A DNA stretch of 6,779 nucleotides from Desulfobacteraceae bacterium (GCA_022712835.1 JAFLJU010000115.1:1-6779); one strand, 5' to 3'. Shown: positions 1 through 6,114, numbered from the stretch's first letter. The notes: generated by a model not told the origin, from the letters alone. Numbers and translations are program-made.

Positions 1-716
1 TTATGGAAAGCCTGCCCCTGTCACGGGAAGAGACAAACCGAGAATCCGAAAAACTACCCGATACGGTGGAACAACAAACCATTTGCTGGCCCTCAAGAAT
101 TGCCGACACCCAGCTCCCCGGTTCCTGCATGGTACGCCACAAGGCATGGATCCTCAACCACCAGATCCCCCCCACCCTGACAGAAAACCTGACCCCGAAA
201 GTAACATCCCCGGGACTAACCTCCCTGTTGCAAACAATCTGGGTAGATGCCCGGGGGAAAAGAGCCGGTCCCCTATGCGGCGGGGTAAAAAAAATCACCC
301 TGGCCCTGTGGCCCTGGGCAGCAGAACCCTGGCTTCCGGAAAAATGGCGGCGAAACCGACTGATCCCAAAGACCTCTGCCCAATGCCCCGACCTTGCTCC
401 CATCACGGATAACCGGCTCAGGATCACCTCCATTTCCAATGACAGTCTGTTGACAGCTCCCCCGGGCCAGGCCAACTCCCCCCTGATCCCCCTGGAAACC
501 TTGGGAAGTCAGGGTCGATTATACTGGTTTTTAAATCGCAGGCCCCTAAATGAGAATAAAGATATTCACAATGGAGATAAAAAACGAGTCACTCAACATT
601 TTATGCCCATGCCGGCCCCGGGCACTTACCAGCTGGCGGTGATGGACAGGTCCGGGAACAGTGATATGGTCACCTTTCGAGTGATTACCTCCCGGACAGA
701 CATAAAATCTCCTTGA
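1..716 (+). CDS. pbpC: Penicillin-binding protein 1C, C-terminal part (5' end outside window)
   Basis: This is the C-terminal 237 or so residues of a bifunctional peptidoglycan glycosyltransferase/transpeptidase of the PBP1C family, which acts in the periplasm and is anchored in the inner membrane. The frame is open to the left edge, so the Met at position 3 is almost certainly internal and the catalytic domains lie outside the window. Visible hallmarks are an ICWPS segment followed about 14 residues later by GSC and then AWILNHQIPPTL, which closes the transpeptidase domain in this family. A C-terminal all-beta BiPBP_C-type domain follows (about residues 138-228 of the visible part), with SISNDSLLTAPPG, LYWFLNRRPL and APGTYQLAVMDRSGNSDMVTF. 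It ends at a TGA at 714-716, 73 bp before the next gene. In many proteobacteria pbpC follows an alpha-2-macroglobulin gene, which cannot be checked here. Family assignment is from remembered motifs. Confidence 0.88.
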   Translation, partial: MESLPLSREETNRESEKLPDTVEQQTICWPSRIADTQLPGSCMVRHKAWILNHQIPPTLTENLTPKVTSPGLTSLLQTIWVDARGKRAGPLCGGVKKITLALWPWAAEPWLPEKWRRNRLIPKTSAQCPDLAPITDNRLRITSISNDSLLTAPPGQANSPLIPLETLGSQGRLYWFLNRRPLNENKDIHNGDKKRVTQHFMPMPAPGTYQLAVMDRSGNSDMVTFRVITSRTDIKSP

Positions 717-774
717 TCTTTGCCCCGTTATATCCGAAAAGGGGAGGAATCGTTGAAAGAACACACACAGAATC

Positions 775-780
775 AAGGAG
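775..780 (+). promoter_or_regulatory. Ribosome binding site of the YaiI-family gene
   Basis: AAGGAG lies 9 nt before the ATG at 790 and fixes that start. The resulting N-terminus ([11 protein letters not shown]) matches the start typical of the family. A GAAGGA nearer to the ATG is too close to serve. Confidence 0.7.
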
Positions 781-789
781 CCAGAAGGA

Positions 790-1230
790 ATGAAGATATG
801 GGTGGATGCAGATGCGTGTCCGGTGGTTATCAAGGAAATTTTATATCGGACGGCAGAACGGACCCATACCCTGGTCACCCTTGTGGCCAATCAACCGCTC
901 AAAATACCAAAATCCGCGTTTATTAAGTTTCTCCGGGTGGGATCGGGTTTTGACGTGGCAGACCATGAAATTGTAAAACAGATCAGCCCAGGGGACCTGG
1001 TGATCACAGCAGATATTCCTCTGGCAGCCGAAGTTGTTGATAACGGTGCGTTGGCCCTTAATCCAAGGGGAGAGCTTTACTCCACGGAAAATATCACCTC
1101 CCGCTTGTACGTAAGAGACCTGATGGAGTCCTTCAGGGCAACCGGAATCGAAACCCAGGGCCCCCCTCCCATGGGTCAAAAGGATCGACAACTGTTTGCC
1201 AATAACCTGCACAAGCTGTTATCGTCTTGA
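790..1230 (+). CDS. yaiI: UPF0178 / YaiI-YqxD family protein (DUF188)
   Basis: A complete 146-residue member of the UPF0178 (DUF188) family, close in length to E. coli YaiI (about 150 residues). It has the family's characteristic blocks: IWVDADACP at residues 3-11, [33 protein letters not shown], the long [19 protein letters not shown] block and ALNPRGELY, then [13 protein letters not shown] near the C-terminus. The acidic VDADACP and ITADIPLA motifs resemble metal-binding positions of PIN/NYN-like nucleases, and the family has been proposed to have a PIN-like fold, but its biochemical role is not established. It is cytoplasmic, with no signal peptide or membrane segment. It follows pbpC in the same direction by 73 bp without a clear terminator, so read-through is possible. 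The gene is followed by a convergent toxin gene. Confidence 0.93.
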   Translation: MKIWVDADACPVVIKEILYRTAERTHTLVTLVANQPLKIPKSAFIKFLRVGSGFDVADHEIVKQISPGDLVITADIPLAAEVVDNGALALNPRGELYSTENITSRLYVRDLMESFRATGIETQGPPPMGQKDRQLFANNLHKLLSS

Positions 1231-1323
1231 TGACACGACCACAACCCGGCTATCTATATAATGGGAGCATTGTCTTTGATTAAATATCGGAATTACGAAA
1301 ATGAGTAAAGAGAAAGTCGAGAG

Positions 1324-1776
1324 TTAGCTCTTGGGAAATAAGGTTTTAAATTTATTAACAAAAATTTTAGCAGTAACAATCTGTATGCCCTGATAGTGCT
1401 TCAGCTCCAGAAGATGGTTGTCACCTGACACAATAAGATCAGCTTTGGCCTCCAGAGCACAGGCCAGGAACTTGTTATCATCCGGGTCCGTCTTAAGTTT
1501 AGCGGTTTTGTACCGGTCCCGGGTTACAACAAAGGCCTGTTCCCGGATCAGATCGATGATCTCGTCTTCTTCATTCTTATGGACGAACAGTTTTTTGTGC
1601 AGATAGGGCTTTTGAAGGGTGGCTTTGATCTCGGCCAGGATCTGGTCAGATACTGCCAGCTCAAAGGTCTTGGTGAGCCATAGTTCCTGAAGCTGATAGG
1701 TATAACCTTTTTGGGCAAACAGGCCGGAGACAAACAGATTGGTGTCGATAACGGCCCTAAACGTTTTGTTCTTCAA
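1324..1776 (-). CDS. PIN-domain toxin (COG1569-type ribonuclease) of a type II toxin-antitoxin pair
   Basis: A complete 150-residue PIN-domain protein, the typical size of VapC-like toxins of the COG1569/TIGR00305 group. These are Mg-dependent ribonucleases that cleave RNA when not neutralised. The expected acidic residues are visible: Asp11 in VIDTN, Glu49 in ILAEI, Asp99/Asp100 in TDPDDNKFLACA and Asp119 in VSGDNHLLEL. The start is a TTG at 1774-1776, because no ATG or GTG lies before VIDTN and the next residues give the normal short N-terminus. The gene overlaps the 3' end of the XRE antitoxin gene by 20 nt in another frame. An AGGCGG sequence 6 nt upstream of the TTG, inside the antitoxin gene, could be a weak ribosome binding site, so translation is probably coupled to the antitoxin. 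The RNA target cannot be told from sequence. Confidence 0.88.
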   Translation of the reverse strand: MKNKTFRAVIDTNLFVSGLFAQKGYTYQLQELWLTKTFELAVSDQILAEIKATLQKPYLHKKLFVHKNEEDEIIDLIREQAFVVTRDRYKTAKLKTDPDDNKFLACALEAKADLIVSGDNHLLELKHYQGIQIVTAKIFVNKFKTLFPKS

Positions 1777-2254
1777 GTCTTACCGCCTGTACCGCCTGAT
1801 CCACAACCTGCATAATCTCTTCCTCAGAGTAACCTTTTGCCCGCTTGCGCAGCTTGGACAGAGTCTGTCTCATCCTGTCTTCCCAAGGTCCTTCTTTTTT
1901 TTGGTTTATGATGTTTTGGACTTTGTTTTTAATGATCACCGCTTCAATAAGGCTTTTGATGATATTTTTACTCTCTGCGTCCATTTGTTCCACTGCCTTA
2001 AATTTCTCGAACAGGTCAAGGTCTATGATCTGGCTGAGCCCGTCCTTGGGGACATTATCAAAAATCAGATAATCAGCACTGGTCTCAAGGCCTTCTGCAA
2101 TCTTCCTTAATGTGTCTGCCGTAGGGATGATCCTACCGTTCTCATATTTGCTCAACAGCTTGGAGTTAACCCCTGATTTTTTCTCCAGCAGTACCTGGGA
2201 CAACCCCTTCTCCTGCCGCAGCATTCTTATTTTTTCTCCCAGAGATGGTGCCAT
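1757..2254 (-). CDS. XRE-family antitoxin/repressor paired with the PIN toxin
   Basis: A 165-residue protein with an N-terminal XRE helix-turn-helix (about residues 5-62: GEKIRMLRQEKGLSQ, then SKLLSKYENGRIIPTADTLRKIAEGLETSADYL). A helical middle region (about 75-117) resembles the linker of many XRE repressors. The charged C-terminus (about 124-160, with LRKRAKGYSEEEI and VVDQAVQAVR) resembles the tails of antitoxins partnered with PIN toxins. I infer that the N-terminus binds the operator and the C-terminus binds and blocks the toxin. The frame is open to a TTG at 2299, but the ATG at 2254 is chosen for three reasons: it has AGGAGG 8 nt upstream, it begins at the normal distance from the HTH, and the TTG lies upstream of the predicted -10. 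The 3' end overlaps the toxin gene by 20 nt. It is antitoxin-first, as is usual for type II modules. Confidence 0.88.
   Translation of the reverse strand: MAPSLGEKIRMLRQEKGLSQVLLEKKSGVNSKLLSKYENGRIIPTADTLRKIAEGLETSADYLIFDNVPKDGLSQIIDLDLFEKFKAVEQMDAESKNIIKSLIEAVIIKNKVQNIINQKKEGPWEDRMRQTLSKLRKRAKGYSEEEIMQVVDQAVQAVRLEEQNV
1781..1798 (-). repeat. Perfect tandem 9-bp duplication, doubling an SD-like AGGCGG before the toxin start
   Basis: Two adjacent identical copies of TACCGCCTG (plus strand) occur at 1781-1789 and 1790-1798. On the coding strand each reads CAGGCGGTA and encodes Gln-Ala-Val, giving QAVQAV near the antitoxin C-terminus. Each copy contains AGGCGG. The proximal copy (1783-1788) is 6 nt from the toxin's TTG start, a suitable ribosome-binding distance, and the distal copy is 15 nt away. 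AGGCGG is one base off the AGGAGG consensus. Confidence 0.75.
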
Positions 2255-2262
2255 GTTTAGAA

Positions 2263-2268
2263 CCTCCT
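2263..2268 (-). promoter_or_regulatory. Strong ribosome binding site of the XRE antitoxin
   Basis: On the minus strand AGGAGG lies 8 nt upstream of the ATG at 2254, an ideal Shine-Dalgarno. It decides the antitoxin start. It contrasts with the weak AGGCGG and TTG start of the toxin, consistent with antitoxin being made in excess. Confidence 0.8.
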
Positions 2269-2298
2269 GTGTGTGTATTGTATATATTATACCACACA
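2268..2298. promoter_or_regulatory. Imperfect inverted repeat, probable operator of the toxin-antitoxin operon
   Basis: The arms are TGTGTGTGTAT (2268-2278) and ATACCACACA (2289-2298). The reverse complement of the right arm is TGTGTGGTAT, which matches the left arm except for one bulged base. The AT-only centre is about 10 bp. The repeat covers the predicted -10 and start of transcription, where a repressor of its own operon would sit. That the XRE protein binds here is inferred from position. Confidence 0.5.
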
Positions 2299-2313
2299 AT
2301 CCAAAAATGTCTT
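2286..2313 (-). promoter_or_regulatory. Sigma-70 type promoter of the toxin-antitoxin operon
   Basis: On the minus strand a perfect TATAAT -10 (2286-2291) is preceded by TGG, which makes an extended -10 (TGN-TATAAT). The -35 candidate is AAGACA (2308-2313) at a 16-bp spacing, matching TTGACA at four of six positions. Transcription would begin at about 2278-2280, giving a leader of roughly 25 nt that contains the AGGAGG. The strong extended -10 compensates for the weak -35. Confidence 0.65.
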
Positions 2314-2359
2314 TATCTAAAGAAGGGGAAATATATATTTATTTTGGGAAAAGTATCCT

Positions 2360-2385
2360 ATATATCACCCTTCATGGTGATATAT
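2360..2385. repeat. Perfect 10-bp inverted repeat with 6-nt spacer
   Basis: ATATATCACC (2360-2369) and GGTGATATAT (2376-2385) are exact reverse complements around the spacer CTTCAT. The symmetry breaks at the next base on each side. No T-run follows directly on either strand, so it does not look like a Rho-independent terminator. A dimeric regulator's operator is more likely. It lies about 47 bp upstream of the toxin-antitoxin -35 and about 110 bp upstream of the candidate HDOD promoter. Confidence 0.7.
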
Positions 2386-2495
2386 GTGCTATATTATTTT
2401 TTTGGATATTGACATATTTTTCAAAAATCTGAGCCTATCTGCCCAAATTCCTAAGATTACGTGCCTCGTTACACCTGTGATTCTTTTGATCCTTG

Positions 2496-2524
2496 TTGAC
2501 CATTTCAAGGAATTCATATAGATT
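2496..2524 (+). promoter_or_regulatory. Candidate sigma-70 promoter of the HDOD-kinase operon
   Basis: TTGACC (2496-2501, five of six to consensus) and TAGATT (2519-2524, four of six) are separated by 17 bp. Transcription would start near 2531, about 34 nt before the ATG at 2565. A perfect TTGACA also occurs at 2409-2414, but no acceptable -10 lies at 16-18 bp from it. Confidence 0.4.
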
Positions 2525-2564
2525 TTGGGTATTAAAAGAATTCTTCATTACAGGCGGAAAACAG

Positions 2565-3809
2565 ATGCAGACAATATCAGTATCCAAGGCAACCCCGGGA
2601 ATGGTTCTTGGCCGGGAAGTGGTGAACAGAGATGGTCGCCGACTGTTTGATACCGGAATTGAATTGTCTAAAAAAACAATCCGAACCTTGAAAATGTGGG
2701 GCATCCTTGAGGTGGCGATTCAAGGGGATGACATTCCGGCAGACCCGTCTTCCCGAAACCTGCCCCCTGGACAAAAAACACCAGACCAAAAAGAGGCAAC
2801 GGCCAGGCTGAAGCGCTATTTCCGCCACAATGATCTGGAAAACACTGTTGTAAAAAAAATTTTTGACCTATCACTTGAACGAATGGTCACCCATGTCGGA
2901 GGGTTAGAACTTCCCTTTGATGAGCAGAAAAAAATTTACGAAAAACCTGGGATCAACGATCAATATTCAGCCGAAGATATGGGTTCCCTCTTAACCGATG
3001 AGGTAAAATTGCCCTCCCTGCCCACAATTTTTTCCGAAATCAATCAGGCGATCCAGAATCCTAAATGCTCTGGAAAGGATATTGCCAACATCGTCAGTAA
3101 GGATCCCAGCCTGAGTGCAACCCTGTTACGGATTGTCAATTCCGCCGCCTATGGGTTCAATGAACGTGTGGAGTCCCTATCCTATGCCGCCATGGCATTG
3201 GGAACCCAGCAAGTTTGCTCTCTGGCACTGGGAATCACCATGATTAACTATTTTAAGGGAATTCCCGGAAATCACATCAATATGCAGTCCTTTTGGCGCC
3301 ATAGCGTAGCCTGTGGTCTTACGGCAAAAATCCTTGCATTCCATGTGGAAAAGGTGAACCCGGATAGAGTCTTTATCGGGGGACTGCTCCATGATATCGG
3401 ACAATTGATATTTCTGTGTTATTGTCCAAGAACCATTGGAAAAGCCTTTACCCAGGCCGGAAAACTAGGTCTTTCCCTCCATCAGGTGGAACCCCGGTAT
3501 TTTAAAATGAATCATGCAAGGTTTGGCAGCCTGATGGCAGACAAATGGAATTTTTCCCAACCGATTTCCAATCTGATCCGTCACCACCACGATGATTTCA
3601 AAGCGAAACCGGCCGGGGAAACCGCCATCGTCCATTTTTCAAACTGGCTGGTCAATGCCCTGGGGATCGGAGCTTCAGGCCGGTACTACCTCCCCCGGCT
3701 GAACATCCATACCTGGAATGCGCTTGGGATTTCCCACAGCGTACTGGAACAGGTGATTCGTCAACTGGATCGTCAACTGGTGGAGGCGATTCAATTTTTC
3801 TATGAATAA
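2565..3809 (+). CDS. HDOD-domain signalling protein with N-terminal cyclic-di-GMP-phosphodiesterase-like domain
   Basis: A 414-residue soluble protein. Residues about 1-55 (VSKATPGMVLGREVVNRDGRRL, LSKKTIRTLKMWGI) resemble the small domain often found before HD-GYP phosphodiesterases. Residues about 145-345 are an HDOD domain: LPSLPTIFSEINQAIQ, IANIVSKDPSLSATLLRIVNSAAYG, AMALGTQQV, then the HD-like core with His246 (WRHSVAC), His276-Asp277 (LLHDIG), His317 (NHARFG) and His340-342. The last Asp of canonical HD enzymes appears replaced (VHFSNWL), so a signalling or scaffold role is more likely than catalysis, as in most HDOD proteins. The start is ATG 2565 with AGGCGG 7 nt upstream. A TTG at 2493 would extend the frame by 24 residues but has no support. 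The 3' end overlaps the following kinase gene by 8 nt, so the two are an operon and probably functional partners. Confidence 0.88.
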   Translation: MQTISVSKATPGMVLGREVVNRDGRRLFDTGIELSKKTIRTLKMWGILEVAIQGDDIPADPSSRNLPPGQKTPDQKEATARLKRYFRHNDLENTVVKKIFDLSLERMVTHVGGLELPFDEQKKIYEKPGINDQYSAEDMGSLLTDEVKLPSLPTIFSEINQAIQNPKCSGKDIANIVSKDPSLSATLLRIVNSAAYGFNERVESLSYAAMALGTQQVCSLALGITMINYFKGIPGNHINMQSFWRHSVACGLTAKILAFHVEKVNPDRVFIGGLLHDIGQLIFLCYCPRTIGKAFTQAGKLGLSLHQVEPRYFKMNHARFGSLMADKWNFSQPISNLIRHHHDDFKAKPAGETAIVHFSNWLVNALGIGASGRYYLPRLNIHTWNALGISHSVLEQVIRQLDRQLVEAIQFFYE

Positions 3810-5181
3810 TTTACCTGGTATGGATATGAAGAAACGCCTGGCCTACCTGGAACAGGCCAATCGCTCTAAACTGCAGGCCCTGGCCCTGACCCAGGAACTG
3901 GGGGAGTTTCATTCCAGTATCAACCAATTAGAAGACCCGGTTATTATTTTGGAAAAAAGCCGGGATCAGGCCTCAAAATTGATCGAATTTAAATCCATGG
4001 CCTTTTTTCTCATCGACGAAAACACATCTGATTTTCACCTGGCCCTGTGCACTCCTGAAACAGATCAAAACTTTATTGAATCGGAAATGGAATATTTCAT
4101 CGAAGATGGGACTTTTTCCAGAGCATTATTGGAAAAAATTCCCATCACCGCTTATTCCAACAATTTTAAAAACCAATTTTTGTTCCATGTTCTGACAACG
4201 GTATCCCGGGTCCGGGGTATGTTTGTGGGAATCCTTGAAAAGAACGAAAAGCATGTCCAGGAAGCCTCTTTTGAACTTTTTTCAATTGTGATGTCCCATT
4301 GTGCCAGCGGGTTGGAAAGCTTTGATCTCTACGGACAATTAAGGGCCTCCAACCGAGACCTCCAGGAAAAAATCACCCAATTGTCCATTTCCAAAGCCAA
4401 GTTGAAACAGGAGACAAAAGAGAAACAGGCCCTTGAATCCAAGCTCTGGCAAGCCCGAAAGATGGAGTCCATCGGCCTGCTGGCCGGCGGGACGGCCCAT
4501 GATTTCAACAATTTGCTCACGATTATTATCAATTATACGGATATCTGCCTTCATGGCTTACCCGGGGATCATAAGATCCGCACCTCCCTGGAAAAAATCG
4601 AAACCGCGGCCGAACGCGCCATAGATCTTGCCAAAAAGCTGTATACCATTGGCAGGGAGGACCGGCATGAAACCCACTTGGTAAACCTTGGCAGGGTGAT
4701 CAAAGAAACCCTTGGTCTGCTCAAATCCTCCCTGGGAAAATCCATCACCCTTGAGGTCGGTCTCCCGGATATGGATCTAATGGTCATGGCTGAAGAAACC
4801 CGGATTCAGCAGGTGTTAATGAACCTGATTACCAATGCCTTCCATGCCATGAAAACAAAGAAAATAGGAGATAGCGGTGAAATACGGGTAACAGGTGAAC
4901 GGATCATGGTGGAGAAGAGCCAGGATCAGGCCGACCTGGACATAAATCCGGGGCCCTATATCCGGATGTCTGTGACAGATACGGGACCAGGCATTGACCC
5001 TGCCATTCTTCCCCAGGTGTTTGATCCCTATTTCTCAACGAAAAAGACAGCCGACAATGCCGGCCTTGGCCTTGCCATTGTTTTCGGAATTGTCAAAAGT
5101 TACCAGGGCGGCATTGACCTGAAATCTGTCAAAGGCCAGGGCACCACCTTCCATATTTATTTGCCGGAAGCCTCCCAATAA
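3802..5181 (+). CDS. Soluble sensor histidine kinase (GAF-like, HisKA, HATPase), no receiver
   Basis: A 459-residue cytoplasmic histidine kinase with no membrane segment or signal peptide. Residues about 45-175 look like a divergent GAF-type sensory domain. Residues about 178-220 form a charged coiled-coil linker. The HisKA box MESIGLLAGGTAHDFNNLL (221-239) carries the phospho-acceptor His233. The ATP-binding domain shows the N box (NLITNAFHAM, 341-350), G1 (DTGPGI, 393-398), the F box (FDPYFSTKK) and G2 (GLGLAIV, 421-427), so it should be active. This kinase type often carries a C-terminal receiver, but the protein ends right after the HATPase. The ATG at 3802 overlaps the HDOD stop (ATGAATAA). 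GGAGG at 3782-3786 is about 15 nt away, too far for a normal site, so translation is probably coupled. An in-frame ATG at 3820 is an alternative start. No response regulator gene is in the window. Confidence 0.92.
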   Translation: MNNLPGMDMKKRLAYLEQANRSKLQALALTQELGEFHSSINQLEDPVIILEKSRDQASKLIEFKSMAFFLIDENTSDFHLALCTPETDQNFIESEMEYFIEDGTFSRALLEKIPITAYSNNFKNQFLFHVLTTVSRVRGMFVGILEKNEKHVQEASFELFSIVMSHCASGLESFDLYGQLRASNRDLQEKITQLSISKAKLKQETKEKQALESKLWQARKMESIGLLAGGTAHDFNNLLTIIINYTDICLHGLPGDHKIRTSLEKIETAAERAIDLAKKLYTIGREDRHETHLVNLGRVIKETLGLLKSSLGKSITLEVGLPDMDLMVMAEETRIQQVLMNLITNAFHAMKTKKIGDSGEIRVTGERIMVEKSQDQADLDINPGPYIRMSVTDTGPGIDPAILPQVFDPYFSTKKTADNAGLGLAIVFGIVKSYQGGIDLKSVKGQGTTFHIYLPEASQ

Positions 5182-5213
5182 TAATCAATGCCCCCACCTT
5201 TCCCTTGGATTTT

Positions 5214-6104
5214 TTATCTGAATATGTCCATGAGTGATCGGATGCAAGCCTGGCCTGGATGAATCTCGGCCCGGGTATGCGGGACTAATCGGGGAGCCGG
5301 TTTGTCGGAAGGGTTCAAATTTTTTGTTGTAAATTCAACCAACCCGAGCCCGGCCACATGAAAAGATAAAACAATTTCCGAAAGGACTTCTACAAGATTT
5401 TTTACCGCCAACCCTTCGGGAGTGGGATGCTTTACCCAGGGATACCCTTCGGGATCCAGCACATCCATATCGATATGAACATAAACATGGCGAAATCCTT
5501 TTTTATGAATTTCCCGGACGATGGATTTGGGATCGGCTGCCATCGACTGCACAGACACCTGAACCACACCATGGTCCCGAATAAATAGTTCTTCTGCCGG
5601 GTCCAGGTCACGGGCACCGGCTAGGATGACCTGATCCGGGGACAGAAGGGAGAAACAATGGTCCAAAATCCTCTGGTCACCTTCACCACAAAGGGTTCGC
5701 AGGGGCATACCGTGAAAATGTTTGGAGGGGGATGATTTGGGAGTGTTCAAATCTCCATGGGCATCCAGCCAGACCAGGGTCAGGTTTCCCCCATGGCGGT
5801 GGTTTAGAAAAGAAACGGGTGCCAGCTCAACCCCGCAGTCACCGCCGACAACCATTATTGACTCCGGACTGAGCTGGTCGATAACGGTTTTTGCCCAACG
5901 CAACTGTGACAAAATGGATTCATATCCCAGAATATCATGGGCAATATGAAGTCTTTGTTTTTCCGGTACCGGGATGGGGGTAAACCTTATATCGGTACAG
6001 ACATCTGCCAACCTGTTTGCAGCAGAATATAGGATATTGGATGGACCTGATCCCTGCCATTGGGGAAATATCAGGTTCAGTTGGGAGGGATGATTAATTT
6101 CCAT
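5214..6104 (-). CDS. Arginase/agmatinase-superfamily (ureohydrolase) protein with GGDC motif
   Basis: A complete 296-residue protein of the ureohydrolase superfamily, the usual length. These are binuclear manganese enzymes that hydrolyse arginine, agmatine, formiminoglutamate or related guanidino/amidino substrates. Metal-ligand motifs are in order: GGDC (Cys90, where arginases have His in GGDH), LDAHGD (Asp114, His116, Asp118), SKHFHGMPL (His131, the conserved active-site His) and HIDMDVLDP (Asp212, Asp214). Glu257 (LVEFTT) replaces the usual VEVNP block. The Cys in the first ligand position and the diverged C-terminal part mean the substrate cannot be assigned. Calling it arginase or agmatinase would be unsafe. 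The ATG at 6104 has AAGGA at 6110-6114 upstream. It begins 47 bp after the TIGR03790-family gene in the same direction and is convergent with the kinase gene, 32 bp apart. Confidence 0.85.
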   Translation of the reverse strand: MEINHPSQLNLIFPQWQGSGPSNILYSAANRLADVCTDIRFTPIPVPEKQRLHIAHDILGYESILSQLRWAKTVIDQLSPESIMVVGGDCGVELAPVSFLNHRHGGNLTLVWLDAHGDLNTPKSSPSKHFHGMPLRTLCGEGDQRILDHCFSLLSPDQVILAGARDLDPAEELFIRDHGVVQVSVQSMAADPKSIVREIHKKGFRHVYVHIDMDVLDPEGYPWVKHPTPEGLAVKNLVEVLSEIVLSFHVAGLGLVEFTTKNLNPSDKPAPRLVPHTRAEIHPGQACIRSLMDIFR

Positions 6105-6107
6105 GGG

Positions 6108-6114
6108 TTTCCTT
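6108..6114 (-). promoter_or_regulatory. Ribosome binding site of the arginase-family gene
   Basis: On the minus strand AAGGAAA precedes the ATG at 6104 by a few bases. The A-G core (AAGGA, 6110-6114) is 5 nt from the start. The 47-bp space to the upstream gene has no recognisable promoter, which favours co-transcription. Confidence 0.5.

Larger units (their letters stand above)
2255..2564. other. 310-bp divergent intergenic region between the toxin-antitoxin and HDOD operons
   Basis: This gap separates the XRE antitoxin (leftward) from the HDOD gene (rightward). The part from about 2270 to 2430 is much richer in A and T than the surrounding genes. It holds the toxin-antitoxin promoter and operator, a perfect 10-bp inverted repeat at 2360-2385, a smaller palindrome (ATTTTT-C-AAAAAT, 2416-2428) and a candidate rightward promoter at 2496-2524. 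I see no convincing gene in it. Nothing recognisable was found in 2430-2490. Confidence 0.7.

Noticed and set aside
83..412. Plus-strand ORF of 109 codons inside the pbpC end
   Set aside because: Out-of-frame reading with a proline-rich, low-complexity product and no SD. The PBP1C frame has clear family motifs.
720..926. Short ORF overlapping the yaiI start, with an SD-like GGAGG (743-747) 5 nt before a TTG at 753
   Set aside because: It overlaps yaiI in another frame, its peptide looks like an out-of-frame translation of yaiI and it has no recognisable features. A leader-peptide role cannot be supported.
1257..1262. TATAAT on the plus strand after yaiI
   Set aside because: No -35 at 16-18 bp (an ATGACA is 21 bp away), and no gene downstream on that strand. 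A transcript would only be antisense to the PIN toxin.
1231..1323. Possible terminators in the convergent gap after yaiI and the PIN gene, including AGAG-TTAG-CTCT near 1320-1333
   Set aside because: The stem is only about four pairs with no clean T-run, too weak to call.
2255..2299. Upstream TTG start for the XRE gene at 2299
   Set aside because: It lies upstream of the predicted -10 and lacks an SD, while the ATG at 2254 has an ideal AGGAGG.
2409..2437. Perfect TTGACA at 2409-2414 as a promoter for the HDOD operon
   Set aside because: The hexamers 16-18 bp downstream match TATAAT poorly. The 2496-2524 candidate is better placed.
2493..2564. Upstream TTG start for the HDOD protein
   Set aside because: No SD, it overlaps the candidate promoter and the extension has no domain match. 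ATG 2565 gives the usual start of the N-terminal domain.
5182..5213. T-run after the kinase gene as a bidirectional terminator
   Set aside because: The T-run at about 5210-5215 has no stem longer than three pairs before it.
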